Positions 39,055 to 51,135 of a stretch of DNA of 64,000 bases are shown here, piece after piece. The position numbers and the translations under genes are program-made. Each line of letters starts with the position of its first letter. The stretch's first letter is position 1. The DNA is from Strongylocentrotus droebachiensis (lineage: Eukaryota; Echinodermata; Echinoidea; Camarodonta; Strongylocentrotidae): positions 186,001 through 250,000 of the forward strand of contig JAVYIG010000323.1 in NCBI GenBank assembly GCA_035222895.1, in the 5' to 3' direction. The notes beneath the pieces were generated by a model, which made no database searches, was not told where the DNA came from, and worked only from the letters and a program-made list of their open reading frames with translations.

Positions 39055-39245
39055 TTCAAAGCTTCACTCAAAACTCACATCTCCCTTCAGACATTTAAAT
39101 GCTAATTTTATTGGAGGAGCTCGCGCCTTTGAATGTTATCTGAAACAGATATATGGCGCCATACAAATGCTGTTCATCATCATCATCATTATTGTAATGC
39201 TGTTGGGAAGCATATTTCCACATTGTGGACGAATAAATAAATAAA
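39055..39245 (+). mobile_element. SINE tail fragment
   Basis: Contains GCGCCTTTGAATGTTATC and ATATGGCGCCATACAAATGC followed by ATCATCATCATT, the same tail type as at 24440-24505 (GGCGCTACATG...ATTATT). No tRNA head found. Confidence 0.55.
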
Positions 39246-39479
39246 TCAATCAATAATAAAAAAATGAAATAGAAAATATGATATATAATCTTTGGTTATT
39301 CTTTCTTTCTTTCTTTTCCAAAAGAAAAAAAATCTTGCGCACATAATATACCGAATACTCTTCTTTATGTACGTAATTCCAGTATTTGCGGTAAAGGTAA
39401 ATTTCTTAGCAGTCACGTAAAATAACCACCACCACCAAGTAATGATAAACCATATATTTCATTCTTATATTACGCATCG

Positions 39480-40740
39480 CATGCATAGGCTAGGTCTACA
39501 CACCGCTTTCAAAATATACACAATCAATTATCGTCAAGTCGGCCGTCGGCGCTGCGTGATCCTATGTTCCGCCAGGTATTCTGCTACACTACAGTGATAA
39601 TTCGACATTTCAAACTTGATGTTGGTGAGTGTTGTAGCGAGAAATACATATTTTGTTATCTCATGTCATTTTATATCGAAAAAGGTGAGGGATAGATGAG
39701 TTTCGACACATAATGTTGACTTCAGCGATTGCGGTAGATAGATATCTCAGTCCCGCGTGAGTATATTCTTGTGTGTTTGAACTTCGATTTGGATCAATAT
39801 GAACAACGCAGCCTCACCGGCGCCTCAGCCTCGGGCTCGGGCTCATGCTCGGACCGAAAAATATGTCTGCTTAAAGGAGTAATTAAAAAAAAGGATTTTG
39901 TCTTTTTACTCTCTCCTCCAGAAGAGGGATATATTGAAGCCAGACGTACATGTAACTTACTGATCGCATATATTTCAAACTCACGAATTTCTCCAATTGA
40001 AATTAATTTTTGCCAATAATTGCTGGTCGGTCTGTAGACCGAAAACTTCAGTCTCTCTAATCGTCGGTTGTTCCACTGAGACTACGTCTGGCTCCACTAG
40101 ACCTCCGATTATAGAGACTGAAGATTGTCCTATCGGGACTGTACGGAACCAATGGTTCGGTTCGGCAGGACCGCGATGAATGAGATATGCTACGAGATTT
40201 TCACTCTTTACATCCTCACACATGCTGCAATATGACAATAATTAGAGTCTAATTAAAAATAACATATAGATCTATATAGCTTATTTGACTTACGATAGCT
40301 TGCTCATTTAGATCCTAAATTAATGATTAATCCGAGAAAGTCTCGTCGTCAACATTATCCGTCTTGGTTTTAGTTGATGAATATTATTTTTTTCTTTTTG
40401 AACGTCCAATAGCTACCGTAGCTACATACGAGTCGGCCCGGCTTGACCAACGAACTCCCACGAAACGAGTGCTCTGATTGGCCATTGGCTATGTTTTGGT
40501 AGGTGGACCCGGAAATATATCGGCCGCCGGGTAATATTTCGAATGCATGAACGTAAGTGCTTCGCGGTTCTGAGGAACAAATTGGATAATTCATATAAGT
40601 AAGTCCGAAAATTTCACATTCTATAATAGGTTAGCAAAATTTGAAAACTGTAATTAGGAGATATATAGACCGACCTAATTTACATCTGATTTAGAAATCA
40701 GGAAATTAGATCTAAATAAAGAAAATCGGGGGAGAAATGT
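39480..40740. other. GC-richer intergenic block, unassigned ORFs
   Basis: More CpG than its surroundings. The minus-strand frame 40238-39981 (85 codons, MSYCSMCEDVKSENL start) looks protein-like in composition but has no match I recognise and overlaps a 17-nt-arm hairpin at 40050-40122 (TTCAGTCTCTCTAATCG / CGATTATAGAGACTGAA). Could be an upstream first exon or promoter; unproven. Confidence 0.3.
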
Positions 40741-41810
40741 CGGTAACGAAAAGCTGTTACGCTGTGGCTCTAATTTACCCCCACGGTACGAGATCTCTGG
40801 GTTGCCATCTGTATTGGGGAATGACAACAAATGTCAGTTTTATTAAAGAAATGACCCAAATCAGATGGTTATTGCTGTCTAGTCGGTCTGAAGCTCTGAA
40901 CTCTGATTTATTTCACAATTCTGTTTCTCTTTATTTTTCTGCTTTCATACAAACAAACTTACAAAGGTTGGATTGCCCTTTAAGGAGAAAGTAGCATACG
41001 GAATTACGGTTATATGATTTATATCCCTTTAACATGTAGGCTAAATGAATCTAGACATTTCCAAAACTCCAATACGATTTAGGGCAAATGAAATGATAAT
41101 CAGTTTTGTATGAATTATTGTTGTTGAGGATACAACGAGACATGAGACTGAGAGAGTGGAACAAATCCATACTTGGTACTTGGTTGTTGTTCCTCCAAAA
41201 GATTCCTAGTGGGAGAGGAGGTGGGTAGGTATAGAGCAGCTAGCAGAGAAGAAAAGATTAGAAGAGAAAGTAAGTAGGCCTAAGCCAGGGTTATGTGATG
41301 CATACAATGCTGGGGACAAAGTAATCTTTCAAGTTCAATTGTTTGTTTGAATTTGAAAAGAATCACATTCTCATACATGTAGAGCTACATCATCTGGTTC
41401 CCCCTTGTTTTGTGTTTAATATGGTTACGGCAGTATATTCCATTAAGGTTTGTTATGTTAATGATTGGCATTTAAAGAACAACATGTTCATTAGTTTTCC
41501 CATGATGTATAAGATTTAAACCTATTTATTAAAGTTAAGAAATAAATTCAGTTTCTAAAGAAGTACACAATAATGAAATTATCCATTTATTTTCGATTAA
41601 ACAGATTGATGTCTAAATTCCACATGGATATTTTTTAGTGATAATTATGGATTCTTCTTGAGCCTCTATATTCAGTTCAAAATTTCTTCTTCTTGTTCAG
41701 TTTGCCGGATCATGCCTGGGTGGGTCTAGGTCGCGTTCGAACTTGGCAAAGTCACTTCTCCAGTACTTGTCCAGACCATTTTCAAAACTGTAGACACTGG
41801 TTGTATTAAC

Positions 41811-41901
41811 TAGTGCTGTAATATCACGGATATCTTCAATTCCGTTTAACCGCCAGTCAAAACCGGACGGTTTTCGGTTAAACGATTAAAAAAAAAAAAA
41901 C

Positions 41902-41949
<48 letters not shown>

Positions 41950-42322
41950 ACCGAGGTCCGTGTGAGCGGGAAGGACTTTCATTTAACTGCGAGGTGCATT
42001 TGAAGGCGCTGATTTGTGCATGTGAACTTGTCACAAATAATAGTAACAATGTCGTTTTTAGAAGAATGTGTAAGATCATTAATGTAAATAAAAAACAGGA
42101 TAGAAGAGGACCTAGGATAGAACCTTGTGGTACGCCATGTGTAAAAGTTGGATGAATTTTTATTATAAAGTACATATTGAAATCTATTACAAAGATTACT
42201 TTCAAACCAAGATGACAGACAAATTGGAGTGTTGTTTTAGTTTCGGAGTGGTGAGTCAAAAAACAATTTACTGAGCTGGGAAACATTGCCAGGCATAGTG
42301 CCAGGTGGAGGGGAATAATTTG

Positions 42323-42360
<38 letters not shown>

Positions 42361-42494
42361 ATAAAAAAAAAAAAAAATTAAAAAAAAAATTAAAAAAAAA
42401 AAAAAAAAACGGGAAAACGAAACCGTCCAATTGAAAACGGAATCCGCCATCGGCGGTCGGATACCGGACGGTTAAACGTTTGGTTACAGCACTA
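41811..42494 (+). mobile_element. hAT-like element with 8-bp target duplication
   Basis: Inverted ends TAGTGCTGTAA and TTACAGCACTA flanked on both sides by GTATTAAC (41803-41810 and 42495-42502). Internal GG(A/T)CGGTT..CGGTTAAACG arms follow. An 8-bp duplication and this end type fit hAT. It has no transposase, and carries a retro-fragment between a poly-T (41908-41948) and A-rich runs (42330-42407). Confidence 0.85.
41949..42328 (-). pseudogene. LINE reverse-transcriptase fragment inside the hAT-like element
   Basis: On the minus strand it reads HGVPQGSILGPLLSCFLF, the conserved RT motif just before the active-site loop, and then drifts out of frame. On the sense strand it ends in the A run (poly-T at 41908-41948 on the plus strand), as a retrotransposed piece would. 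Confidence 0.75.
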
Positions 42495-42874
42495 GTATTA
42501 ACTAAATCTCTGTTTCCTCAGTCATATGTAATAGGAGTGTTTACTTTTCTCAGTGATAATCAGATTTTTACTATGATCTCTGGTTGGCCCATGTACAGTA
42601 CATGTACCTGGCTTATGTAGGTCTGGCACTACCTCTTGGTCATACCAGTGAAATAATTTGTGTGTTTCTATCATATCTCCTTGTGCATAACAATATGTGT
42701 CGGAAGTATAAACCTAGGTTAACCTTTGCTCATATCATATGGAAGAGTCTTCAGCATCAGTATACGGAAGTGTGAGGTGATCCTGTTGAAACTTCGGTTT
42801 CATTGAGTGGTGCTTCGTTCAAAAATGAACCTGAACTATTTTTGCTCGCATGGCGGGTGGACGCACATAATATT

Positions 42875-44554
42875 TTATGGAAGCATTTGGTGCTGAGAGG
42901 ACCAGTGCTTGTCCAATCTAATCTTGAAAGAAGTGATTGAGGATGAGGAGATGACAGATGTAGGAAGACTATTCCAGGATTCTACTACTCTCTGACTGAA
43001 GCTGTTTCTTCTTAGGACTGTGTTGCTCCTTTGCTTATACAGCTTCTGGTGGTGTCCCCTTGTAGCTTCATGAGGTGCAGATGTGAAGAAGGCTGCGGGA
43101 TCAGAGTTTACGAGTCCGTTCATCAGCTTGTAGACCTCAATCATGTCGCCTCTTATCCTTCTGTATTGCAGTGAATACATTTTGAGGTTCTTAAGTCTGT
43201 CTTGATAGGATAGGTGTCTGATCTCGGGAATTAGCTTTGTTGCTCTTCTTTGCACCTTCTCAACTTTCACTGCTTCAGCCTTAAACCTTGGATGCCAGAT
43301 GACATTCCCATATTCAAGAATAGGGCGAACAATGGTCGTGAACAGGATTGGTAATGTGTCTCTTGATATTCTTGTAAAAGTTCTCTTTATAAGTCCTAAC
43401 GTCTGATTGGCTCTTTTACCGTAAATCTCCGTGTATAAGGCGCACCTGTGTATAAGGCGCACCCCTATTTTTAAGACAAAAAAAAAAAAAAAAATCTGGA
43501 AAAAAAAATTCTGTCATCTTTAGTTTAAAAAAACAAACATTATTACTAGGTCTTACTTAGTTCACAAGCACTTCAACTGTGCCTCGTAATAAAATGAAAG
43601 TATTTTGAACACTGAAATGAGAGCCGTTCTGATCTGGTTAACAAAAAGCCACACAAAAGCTTTTTGGGCTGTTTTGGCTTTTTTGTTAACCAGATCAGAT
43701 CGGCTCATTTCAGTGTTCAAAAATACTTTCATTTTATTACGAGGCACAGTTGAAGTGTTTGTGAACTAAGTTAGACCTAGTAACAATGTTGTTTTTAAAA
43801 CTAAAGATGACAGAAAAAATTTCCTCGCGAGTCCAAACAGAAATTTGGACAGGCTAGTTTTCGTGAGTTGCTTGAGTGAGTGTGCTGCATGATACAGGTG
43901 AGTGAGCTGAAGACATGGGAGAGCTTCGGCCGTCAAAGGGCTTTGTGAAGGAGCATAATTTATCGTGACTGAAAAAAAAAGAAAAAAAAAAACTCTCTTC
44001 CCTTCAAATTAGGAACGTAGTTTAACTTCAAATAGTAGATCCTATTCTTTATTTGCATTATGTAATTCATGTTGAGACACAGAGATTTTCGAAAACCACT
44101 AAAAAGTGGCATTTTGAGGACTCAAAATATCCTGTACCTGTGTATACGGCGCACCCCCGATTTTTGATTTTTGCCGACGGAAAAAAAATACACGGAGATT
44201 TACGGTAACTGCTGTGTCAATATGTGTGTGAAAAGTCAGCTCATTATCTACCATGACACCCAAATCCTTTTCTGCAACAGTTTCTTGAATTATTTCGTTG
44301 TTTATGCGGTACGATGACTTGGTGTTACCCTTTCCAATGTGCATAACTTTAGTTTTTGCTGAGTTGAAGGTGAGTTGCCACGATTTGGCCCAGGAAGCTG
44401 CTTTGTTCAAATCCTCCTGTATTGAGTCTTGTTGGGTTGATGTAGTAACTTCTCCATATATCTTGGTATCATCAGCATATATTTGAATGCCGTTACTAAT
44501 CTTGCAGGGCAAGTCATTTACGTAGAGGACAAAGAGTGGCCCTTCTTTGTACAT
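42875..44554 (-). pseudogene. CR1/L2-like LINE reverse transcriptase, interrupted
   Basis: Two pieces of one frame: 44554-44208 reads LFVLYVNDLP and IQIYADDTKIYG (RT active-site YADD), then LGVMVDN; 43416-42875 reads ANQTLGLIKRTF, VRPILEYGNVIWHP and RIRGDMIEVYKLMNG, ending WNSLPTSVI...SFKIRLDKHW with a stop. The gap is an inserted element (43419-44205) that splits AV|KRANQ. No endonuclease or 5' part is seen; 5' truncated and dead. Confidence 0.9.
43419..44205 (+). mobile_element. 787-bp TA-flanked inverted-repeat element in the LINE
   Basis: Ends CCGTAAATCTCCGTGTATA and TACACGGAGATTTACGG with TA on both sides, matching Tc1/mariner-type insertion. Inside, about 43510-43825 is a near-perfect hairpin with arms of about 150 nt; the open frame there is the palindrome read on itself. 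Confidence 0.88.
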
Positions 44555-44566
44555 TTTCTAATTCTT

Positions 44567-45080
44567 AAAGGTAATACAAAGTTTTGGTATGGGGTCGTGA
44601 ATTTGGTTCAAATGAACATATTGGAAGCATATGCGATCCTACAATATTCACTGATCGTTGTCGCGGTCGAAATCGACTCTAAAGTTATGAAATTGTAAAT
44701 AATAAACACTTTATGCTGTATAGCTCCCTCTCAAGGTCAAGATATTAATCAAGCTGTAAAACAATGTTTTTTGACTAAAATCGGCCGATTAGATATTCCC
44801 GTTCGGAAATTATATACCACAACTACATATTCTGAGATTTTCATGGTCGCAGCTACCATTGTACGGCCGTACATGTAGGAGCTATTTGAAATTTATCAAA
44901 ATTTACCGGGAGCACCGGTAAATCTTTATATTCAATTTTTCTCGAAAGCAAAAGTGTTTTAGGGGCTAACATTTCTAGTGCTTTTAATACATCCACAGGG
45001 GCATCCAAATATATAAAAATGTTAAAGAATCACTATCAACCCATTTTTCAAAATTTCCCAAAACTTTGTTATACCTTTAA
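44567..45080 (+). mobile_element. MITE family F, copy 1
   Basis: Ends TTAAAGGTAATACAAAGTTT and AAACTTTGTTATACCTTTAA. Near-identical over ~510 bp to 59013-59536. It borders the truncated LINE and the next MITE. Confidence 0.88.
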
Positions 45081-45285
45081 GCGGGACTGCACTACTCTTA
45101 GCTTCTTGCGCCCTCTATATAGCAAACAATGCCCAAGCAGTACCTGTTGATCCCCCATGACCCCCTTTTTCTCATGTTAATTGAGAGCTGATTTGATGAG
45201 ATAACCACCTGTCAGTGACCACACGTCAGTGACCACACAGGCAGGTCTAATCCCTACTGGCCAAACTAGAGCAGACAGGCTTTAA
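45077..45285 (+). mobile_element. MITE family A, copy 6
   Basis: Begins TTAAGCGGGACTGCACTACT directly at the end of family F; ends GAGCAGACAGGCTTTAA. Carries a small internal duplication (GTCAGTGACCACAC twice). Confidence 0.85.
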
Positions 45286-45467
45286 ATTTGCTTTTTTTTT
45301 TTCATTCAAAATTTCCATAATAAACACAATACACCTGTAACTAAAATTAAGCTCTGAAACATTTATTATTTGAAGTGAATGACACAGCTTTTAATTAAAG
45401 CCTAGTTGTAGTCCGCAGTCAATAGTAGTAGCTACACTGTATATGGTCACGTGGCACCTTCGTAGAA

Positions 45468-47312
45468 TTAAATTCAGGTTTAATAGCGAAACCTCAAAGT
45501 TATAAACAATGCTTCACAATCAACGATGAGGGTTCACACCGGACCAAAACAACAAGTATTCAAAGTGTTAGCAACAAGCCAGGCAAGCATTCATTTTAAC
45601 TACCGGTACAAGCTGGTGTAACCTCAGGCTCAAAGTTAATTGCATCCGCTCAGCACGTAATAAGTGAGGACCCCAATGCTTGTAGTTATCACGCTAACCT
45701 TAAGATCGCTTCTGGTTTATCACTTCAATTTTTAAATTAAAGTTTTGTACCTTGGTACTTGGTGGGGTAATCCCTTTGGCAGCTCACTAAAGAAGCTATA
45801 CTGGGATGGTCAAGTCGGTCAAGTGTGTGCGTACGGTCCTTTACTACAAGATAACTTTGAAGTCTTAAGACTGCGATCTTAAAGGGATCCGGTAACTTTG
45901 TCTCAGATTCTGAAACAAAATCCTGGATTTAGCTCATGCTGCAATGATAATAGGTCAGTCAGGAACCCCATAACTTTTACAAGCCGATTGCCTGTCTGAT
46001 TATCAAGATATTTATGATTGGAAATCGAAATTTCAAAATTTGTTTTCTTAACAGTTTTTATAACTCTGCAGTCTATTGGGGAAAATGAGTATGGTAAAAC
46101 CGGTCACTCAAAGATTTTTACTTTTTTGAGGCACTTCATGATCATTGTGAAGCGCAACTTTTTTTAGGGCTTCAATTTTACACCATATCACAGACACTGA
46201 TAACACTTAGGGCCATGCATCTCAGATTTAACATTGTTAAACGATGCCTGTAAGTAAAATTAATGGACTGTCCTGTCCTGTGAAGGGTGAACCCAACTAT
46301 TATTGTCCAGATCAGATGGTAGGAGAGCACTCTGTCTGTGCATATATACAAAACACCTATTCATTATGGGAGGGTGACTGTTTGTCAACCTATTGAAAGC
46401 TGCTGAGGTGAGATTACTTTTATTCAAATACTGTACAAGCTAAACAATGGATACACTGTTTCTGACCAAACATGCTTTAGATGCAGTGCACCTGCGTATT
46501 GTACGAAGTGAAAGTGTGGATTTTTTCCAGTTGTTTCTGCATTTTAAATTTGTTGTAATAGTTTCTTTTGAATTTACAGCATTACTTAACATGACTGCAT
46601 GTATAGCGTAGTAAAACAAAAGCCAAGTTTGCCCATGCAGAAACTTAATACCATTGCCTGTGTCCACTGTTATGTTCATGCATAAATGATCACACATATC
46701 ATGAATATTGGCTTCTTTAAATGCTATACTCATTTTTACTATAACCTTTGCATTAGAATATATAGGTCTAGCTGCATTTAAAAAAAATTCTTGTCCAGTG
46801 TATTGATGTTTTATTCATCACTTACACCTGTTTTATTTTATCATTGAGAAAAAAAGGGGTTGACCCCAAAGTCTGAACAACCAATTTCTATAGCCTTTTA
46901 TTTGTAGGGTCATTGAACTATGAGAGGGTGGGAGTGTTTACCACAAAACTGCAACAAACAAGTGTTGTTTTCTTTGTTTACTGGAGCTTTTAGGGAGCCT
47001 TTAAGCTGCTATGCTCCAATGAAACTTCTTTATTATAGTGTAAAGGAGAGAGGATTAAATCCAGACAGTGATGAATATTTCAGCATTTCAGCATTTTGTT
47101 TAAAATTCATAAACAGGTTTACTACTACTAGTAGTACGGTTCTAGTCATTAGTCATGTACGTTTACGAAACCTGACAGTTATCAACAACAATTTACCAAC
47201 AACAACAAGGGTTCACACAGGAGTGACGGTGACCTAGTTATCAGAGTTAACTACAAGTACTGTACAAGCTGGGGTAAACTCAAAATTAATTGCTTTCGCA
47301 AGGAACATAGCT
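45468..47312 (+). repeat. diverged repeat pair 45468-45670 and 47108-47312
   Basis: Only the end segments are meant. Shared ordered blocks: AAATTCA..CAGGTTTA, AGGGTTCACAC, GTACAAGCTGG.GTAA, AAATTAATTGC.T.CGC. Between them nothing else recognisable except the segment at 45905-46052. Confidence 0.5.
45905..46052 (+). repeat. low-copy repeat K, inverted partner at 54588-54740
   Basis: CAGATTCTGAAACAAAATCC, GGTCAGTCAGGAA and CTGATTATCAAGATATTTAT match the complement of 54588-54740 in the same order. Confidence 0.8.
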
Positions 47313-47373
47313 TTGAGTGAGAACGCACCCCCCCCCCTCCCCTCAGTACTTCTTCATTAATGTGTAGCTCAAC

Positions 47374-47698
47374 AGGCCTGTCTTCATCAGCTCGAGTTTG
47401 CCAAATAACCTGCTATTTTCAGACTCAGGATATTATTATGAAGCTCAAAATTGCGTCCTCACCAGACCGATATGCTTATCACAAACTAGCTTCAATGGGC
47501 GCGAATTAGCATGCTATTCCCTTAATGGCGAAATATTTTGGAAACAAGACCAACATTTGTCTGGATATTTTCTCGACCAAATATCCCGCTAATTGCAACT
47601 GCGGGCTGATGATGACGCAAATTAACTGGTTAATTTGTGATCGGGATAGTTAAAAAAGCGGGTTATTTGGCAATCTCAAGCTGATGTAGACAGGCCTA
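47374..47698 (+). mobile_element. MITE family L, copy 2
   Basis: GGCCTGTCTTCATCAGCTCG at the left and GATGTAGACAGGCC at the right; same core as 7291-7616. Confidence 0.85.
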
Positions 47699-47765
47699 AT
47701 GTTCTGTATGAGGAGAGTCCTTGAAGATGGAGAGGTCTTGAATTCATTTTTTTCCTTCGTTACAG

Positions 47766-47924
47766 CTTGGTATATACCCCAAGGCTCAGGGCACAATTAG
47801 CTCCTTCACTTTGGAGGATGGAGAAGAATTTCTGGCTAATTTGAGGTTACTGGGTAATCGTGTGCATGTCCAAGTAGCTCACACTCACGGTAGATCTTTT
47901 CCTTACTATCTGAAAACCTTGTGA
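47766..47924 (+). CDS. candidate terminal exon, unidentified protein
   Basis: After a pyrimidine-rich acceptor (TTCCTTCGTTACAG) a 52-codon frame reads LGIYPKAQGTISSFTLEDGE, then FLANLRLLGNRVHVQVAH, and ends TGA at 47922-47924. The composition is protein-like and I see no repeat relation, but I recognise no family and found no partner exons. Could also be chance. Confidence 0.25.
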   Translation, partial: LGIYPKAQGTISSFTLEDGEEFLANLRLLGNRVHVQVAHTHGRSFPYYLKTL

Positions 47925-48124
47925 GGTTTACACAGTGAAAGCAGTGGTTATCCTAAAAATAGACAGGCATTTATAATATTATAAACACACATTTGCAACA
48001 TAATTTTATCAGTAGTTCAGTACATAAAGTATACTATAGATACTTTATCATTTTGCTTGCATAAATGGACATGTATCTCTTCTCATAGCCTGTTCAGACT
48101 ATAGGAAATTCATATGAAACTTGT

Positions 48125-48250
48125 GTAAAGAAAAGTAAAAAGAAACGTGTTAAGCAACATGTAAAGAAACGTATAAAGAAACGTATAAAGAGACATATAA
48201 AAAAACGTTTAAAGAATTGTATAAAGAAACGTTTAAAGAAATGAATAAAG
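48125..48250 (+). repeat. 12-bp minisatellite AAAGAAACGTAT
   Basis: About ten units. The 12-bp period keeps a frame open (KKRI repeats) to a TGA at 48244-48246, preceded by an acceptor-like TCTTCTCATAG. Probably just a minisatellite. Confidence 0.7.
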
Positions 48251-48259
48251 AGTCAGCTA

Positions 48260-50160
48260 ATAGCGAAAGAAGCATACAGGCTGTACAAACTAGATAACAA
48301 CATCATATATTCAAGAAACTTGTTTTCATGAGGTCAGTTGACTTGATAGCTGGTCAATCACGGGTGCGAGGTCAAGCTTAGCCCTGCCCAGTTTATGCTA
48401 GAGCGGGATGCTGATTCTTTATCAAGTTTTCATTCGAAACGATGCTCAAACAGGCATTTTATACATTTATTTGTTATACAATGTTAAGTTCAGAACTTCA
48501 GACTACAAAATTTTAATTACTTATTGTATATACTGGATGTACAATATATACCACATTGTATTTTGTTAGTCTGAATGCAGGGTCTAATTTTAGTTCTTGA
48601 AGAAAAGCCAATGTAATATATATCTATGGAGCAAGCCAGGCATTCGAAACCAGTTCTGACTGAAGGGATAGTACACAATGTAATCTTATAGGGCATTTGT
48701 TTGTCAGTGGTAATTGCTACCAGAGATGGTATTATTTCAGGATCAGTTGTGGATGCCCATTGCCCAATGCAGCGTCACATTCTCCAATATGTGTACACAA
48801 TGAACGTTATAATGCCAAACTGTGCATACTTATAATGACAGGGCTTCATTAGCAATTTTGAGATATATGTGACATGCATGTTCATGCATGATTTAAATAA
48901 AAAACTCTCATAGTGCATACCGTTAAATTGAATCTGTTGAGACCACAAATAGTTTGACTTTAATATAATTATATGCAGAATTTGACTTAGGAAGTCAAGT
49001 GTAAATAAAAACAACACATGTTTTGAATAATTTGGTTAAATTCATCTATTCAACTTGGGGAAAATTTGATGTTTGTGACTGAGTTTAATATGCAGATTTG
49101 AATGTATATACATTGTACATGTATGTACATGTACATGTATACACTGTACTACATTGTGTCAACAGAGATCTTTCTTCTCTTTTGAGTAAAAAAATCTTTA
49201 ACATTTTAAATAAACTCCCCGCCATTGCAGAACTCCATGACCTTTCCTTGTACTGTGTAAACATACTGATTGACAATATTCTTTTTTGAAGATAAGTTAC
49301 TTCAGCTTCTCCAGTATTACCGGTAGACAGAAATAACTGTCTGGTAGGGGTCATTCTTTAATAAAACTGACATTTGTATAGAGGCGGTCACAGGAGCCAG
49401 ATGTAATCTCAGCAGAGATGCATGAAATATTTGTGATCTTTTTCTCTTCAAGATCCACCAGACCAAGGAATTATTTAGACAGCTGATAGCTATCATGTGG
49501 ACAGCATCCCACCAGCTCACAGTAGGAAACCATTATATTTCATCTTTCACGAGTATTAACTTGCAATCTCTATCCCTTCTTAGCACAGTTCAGTTATGAT
49601 TCCCATACATGGGGAAAGTCTATACCAATCAAAATGTTTGGGTTACCTTGTACATCAGAGTTGCTACTGGTTGGGGGGAAGAAAGAAAGATTTTTTTTTT
49701 TTCCTTCTGTCCATCAGTTTGTTTGATTGTTTTCTGTTTGTTTTGTTTTCTTTTATGAATTTATGTTTGTATGAAAGAAAATGATTCCTTTAATGAAAAA
49801 ATGTGTCCTATATTCTCTCTCAATTAAGTTTTTCTGAAGAAGTAACCCTGTGCTAAATTGCTCTCTACTCCCTATATTTTTCTGTTGCTTGCAAACTACA
49901 TGTTTGATGGTCAGTGTTATTGATCTGATGTCCAAGAGACTTGTATACTATACATTGCCTTACTGTGGAGCTTACATTGTGAAGGCCTGCATGTACCAAT
50001 ATTACCAATGTTGGAAATACATTTGGGGCATAACTACTCTACGTTTCAACGTAAACATGAAGATATTAGAAGCATATCTCAGGACTACTGAACTTTCAGG
50101 ATTTTTTTATAGATCCCTTTCTTATTTGCATATTGCTAGTTTTTGGTCTAAAACACTCCA
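48260..50160. other. AT-rich, nothing recognised
   Basis: TACATGTACATG palindromes (49115-49142) and short frames only; possibly upstream non-coding part of the USP gene. Confidence 0.4.
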
Positions 50161-50162
50161 TG

Positions 50163-50235
50163 ATAATAATAATAATAATAGTGGCTACTTGTATAGCGCT
50201 CAGGTCCACCTTTCGGTGCTCATGGAGCATGATGT
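50163..50235 (-). mobile_element. SINE tail fragment
   Basis: AATAATAATAATAGTGGCTAC then TTGTATAGCGCTCAGG, the complement of the GGCGCTATACAA...ATT tail type. Confidence 0.5.
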
Positions 50236-51135
50236 GATGACTTTCAAAGATTTAATTTTTGAAATCTCTGGCTGTGTCTGAAGCAGCGAAAGGAAAGAGC
50301 CTAGTTGTTGTATGCTGTCAGCATAGAAAGAGAGAAATGGATCATGATGACTGAGGAAACCAGAAAGATAATTGACTGGCTTATTTGTAATATGATTCAT
50401 TAGCGAGTCCAAATTAGAAATTATCAGAATTAGAATTTATGAAATTGAATCACTGTGTGACGCACATGCTTTATATTTGGCTATTGTGATTTCATTTCTC
50501 ACTGGTTGTGTGCATGCATGTCATTTGCAAACTGAATGTACATGTACATACAGTGTATAATAGCCCGATCACTTTGACATACTGAAATGACATGAAACTC
50601 ACATTCATTTCCTTCCGACAAAAATAGGGTTTAAAGTGTAAACCATTAACATTGCAAATAAGGAGGTGTTTCCCCCAAAGCAGAGCTTGAATCGGGAATA
50701 CCAGGAACAGATAAAAATAGATTACAGTGACATAACTAACATTGTTTATTAAACACTCTTTTCTTTTTTCCACCCCTTTGTTTGTTTGTCTTGTTTCTCT
50801 GGTTGTTTCTGTTTTTGTCTATTTTGGTAGTCAGAATAAGTATATTAAGAATAGGAAAGAGGATGTGGTAGATTGGAAGAGGCGGGGGTAGAATGTTATT
50901 GGTATCAGACTTTCAGTTGATATTGCAGAATAAATTGGTTCCAAAGTGATATTAGCAAATTAAGTCATGGGTAGCAGATACATGTACTTGTAGTTATAAA
51001 ATATTTAAGGTGTCACAAATATAAAAAGTTTAATGTTTGTTTAAAGCCATAATATGTGGAATCCTACAGAAAACCTTCAGCTCATCTCTCATTCTTGTTC
51101 CTTACACTATTCCTATCTGCAAGAACAGACTCTAA

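Noticed and set aside
43562-43747. 61-codon frame on the minus strand
   Set aside because: It spans a near-perfect palindrome inside the TA-flanked element.
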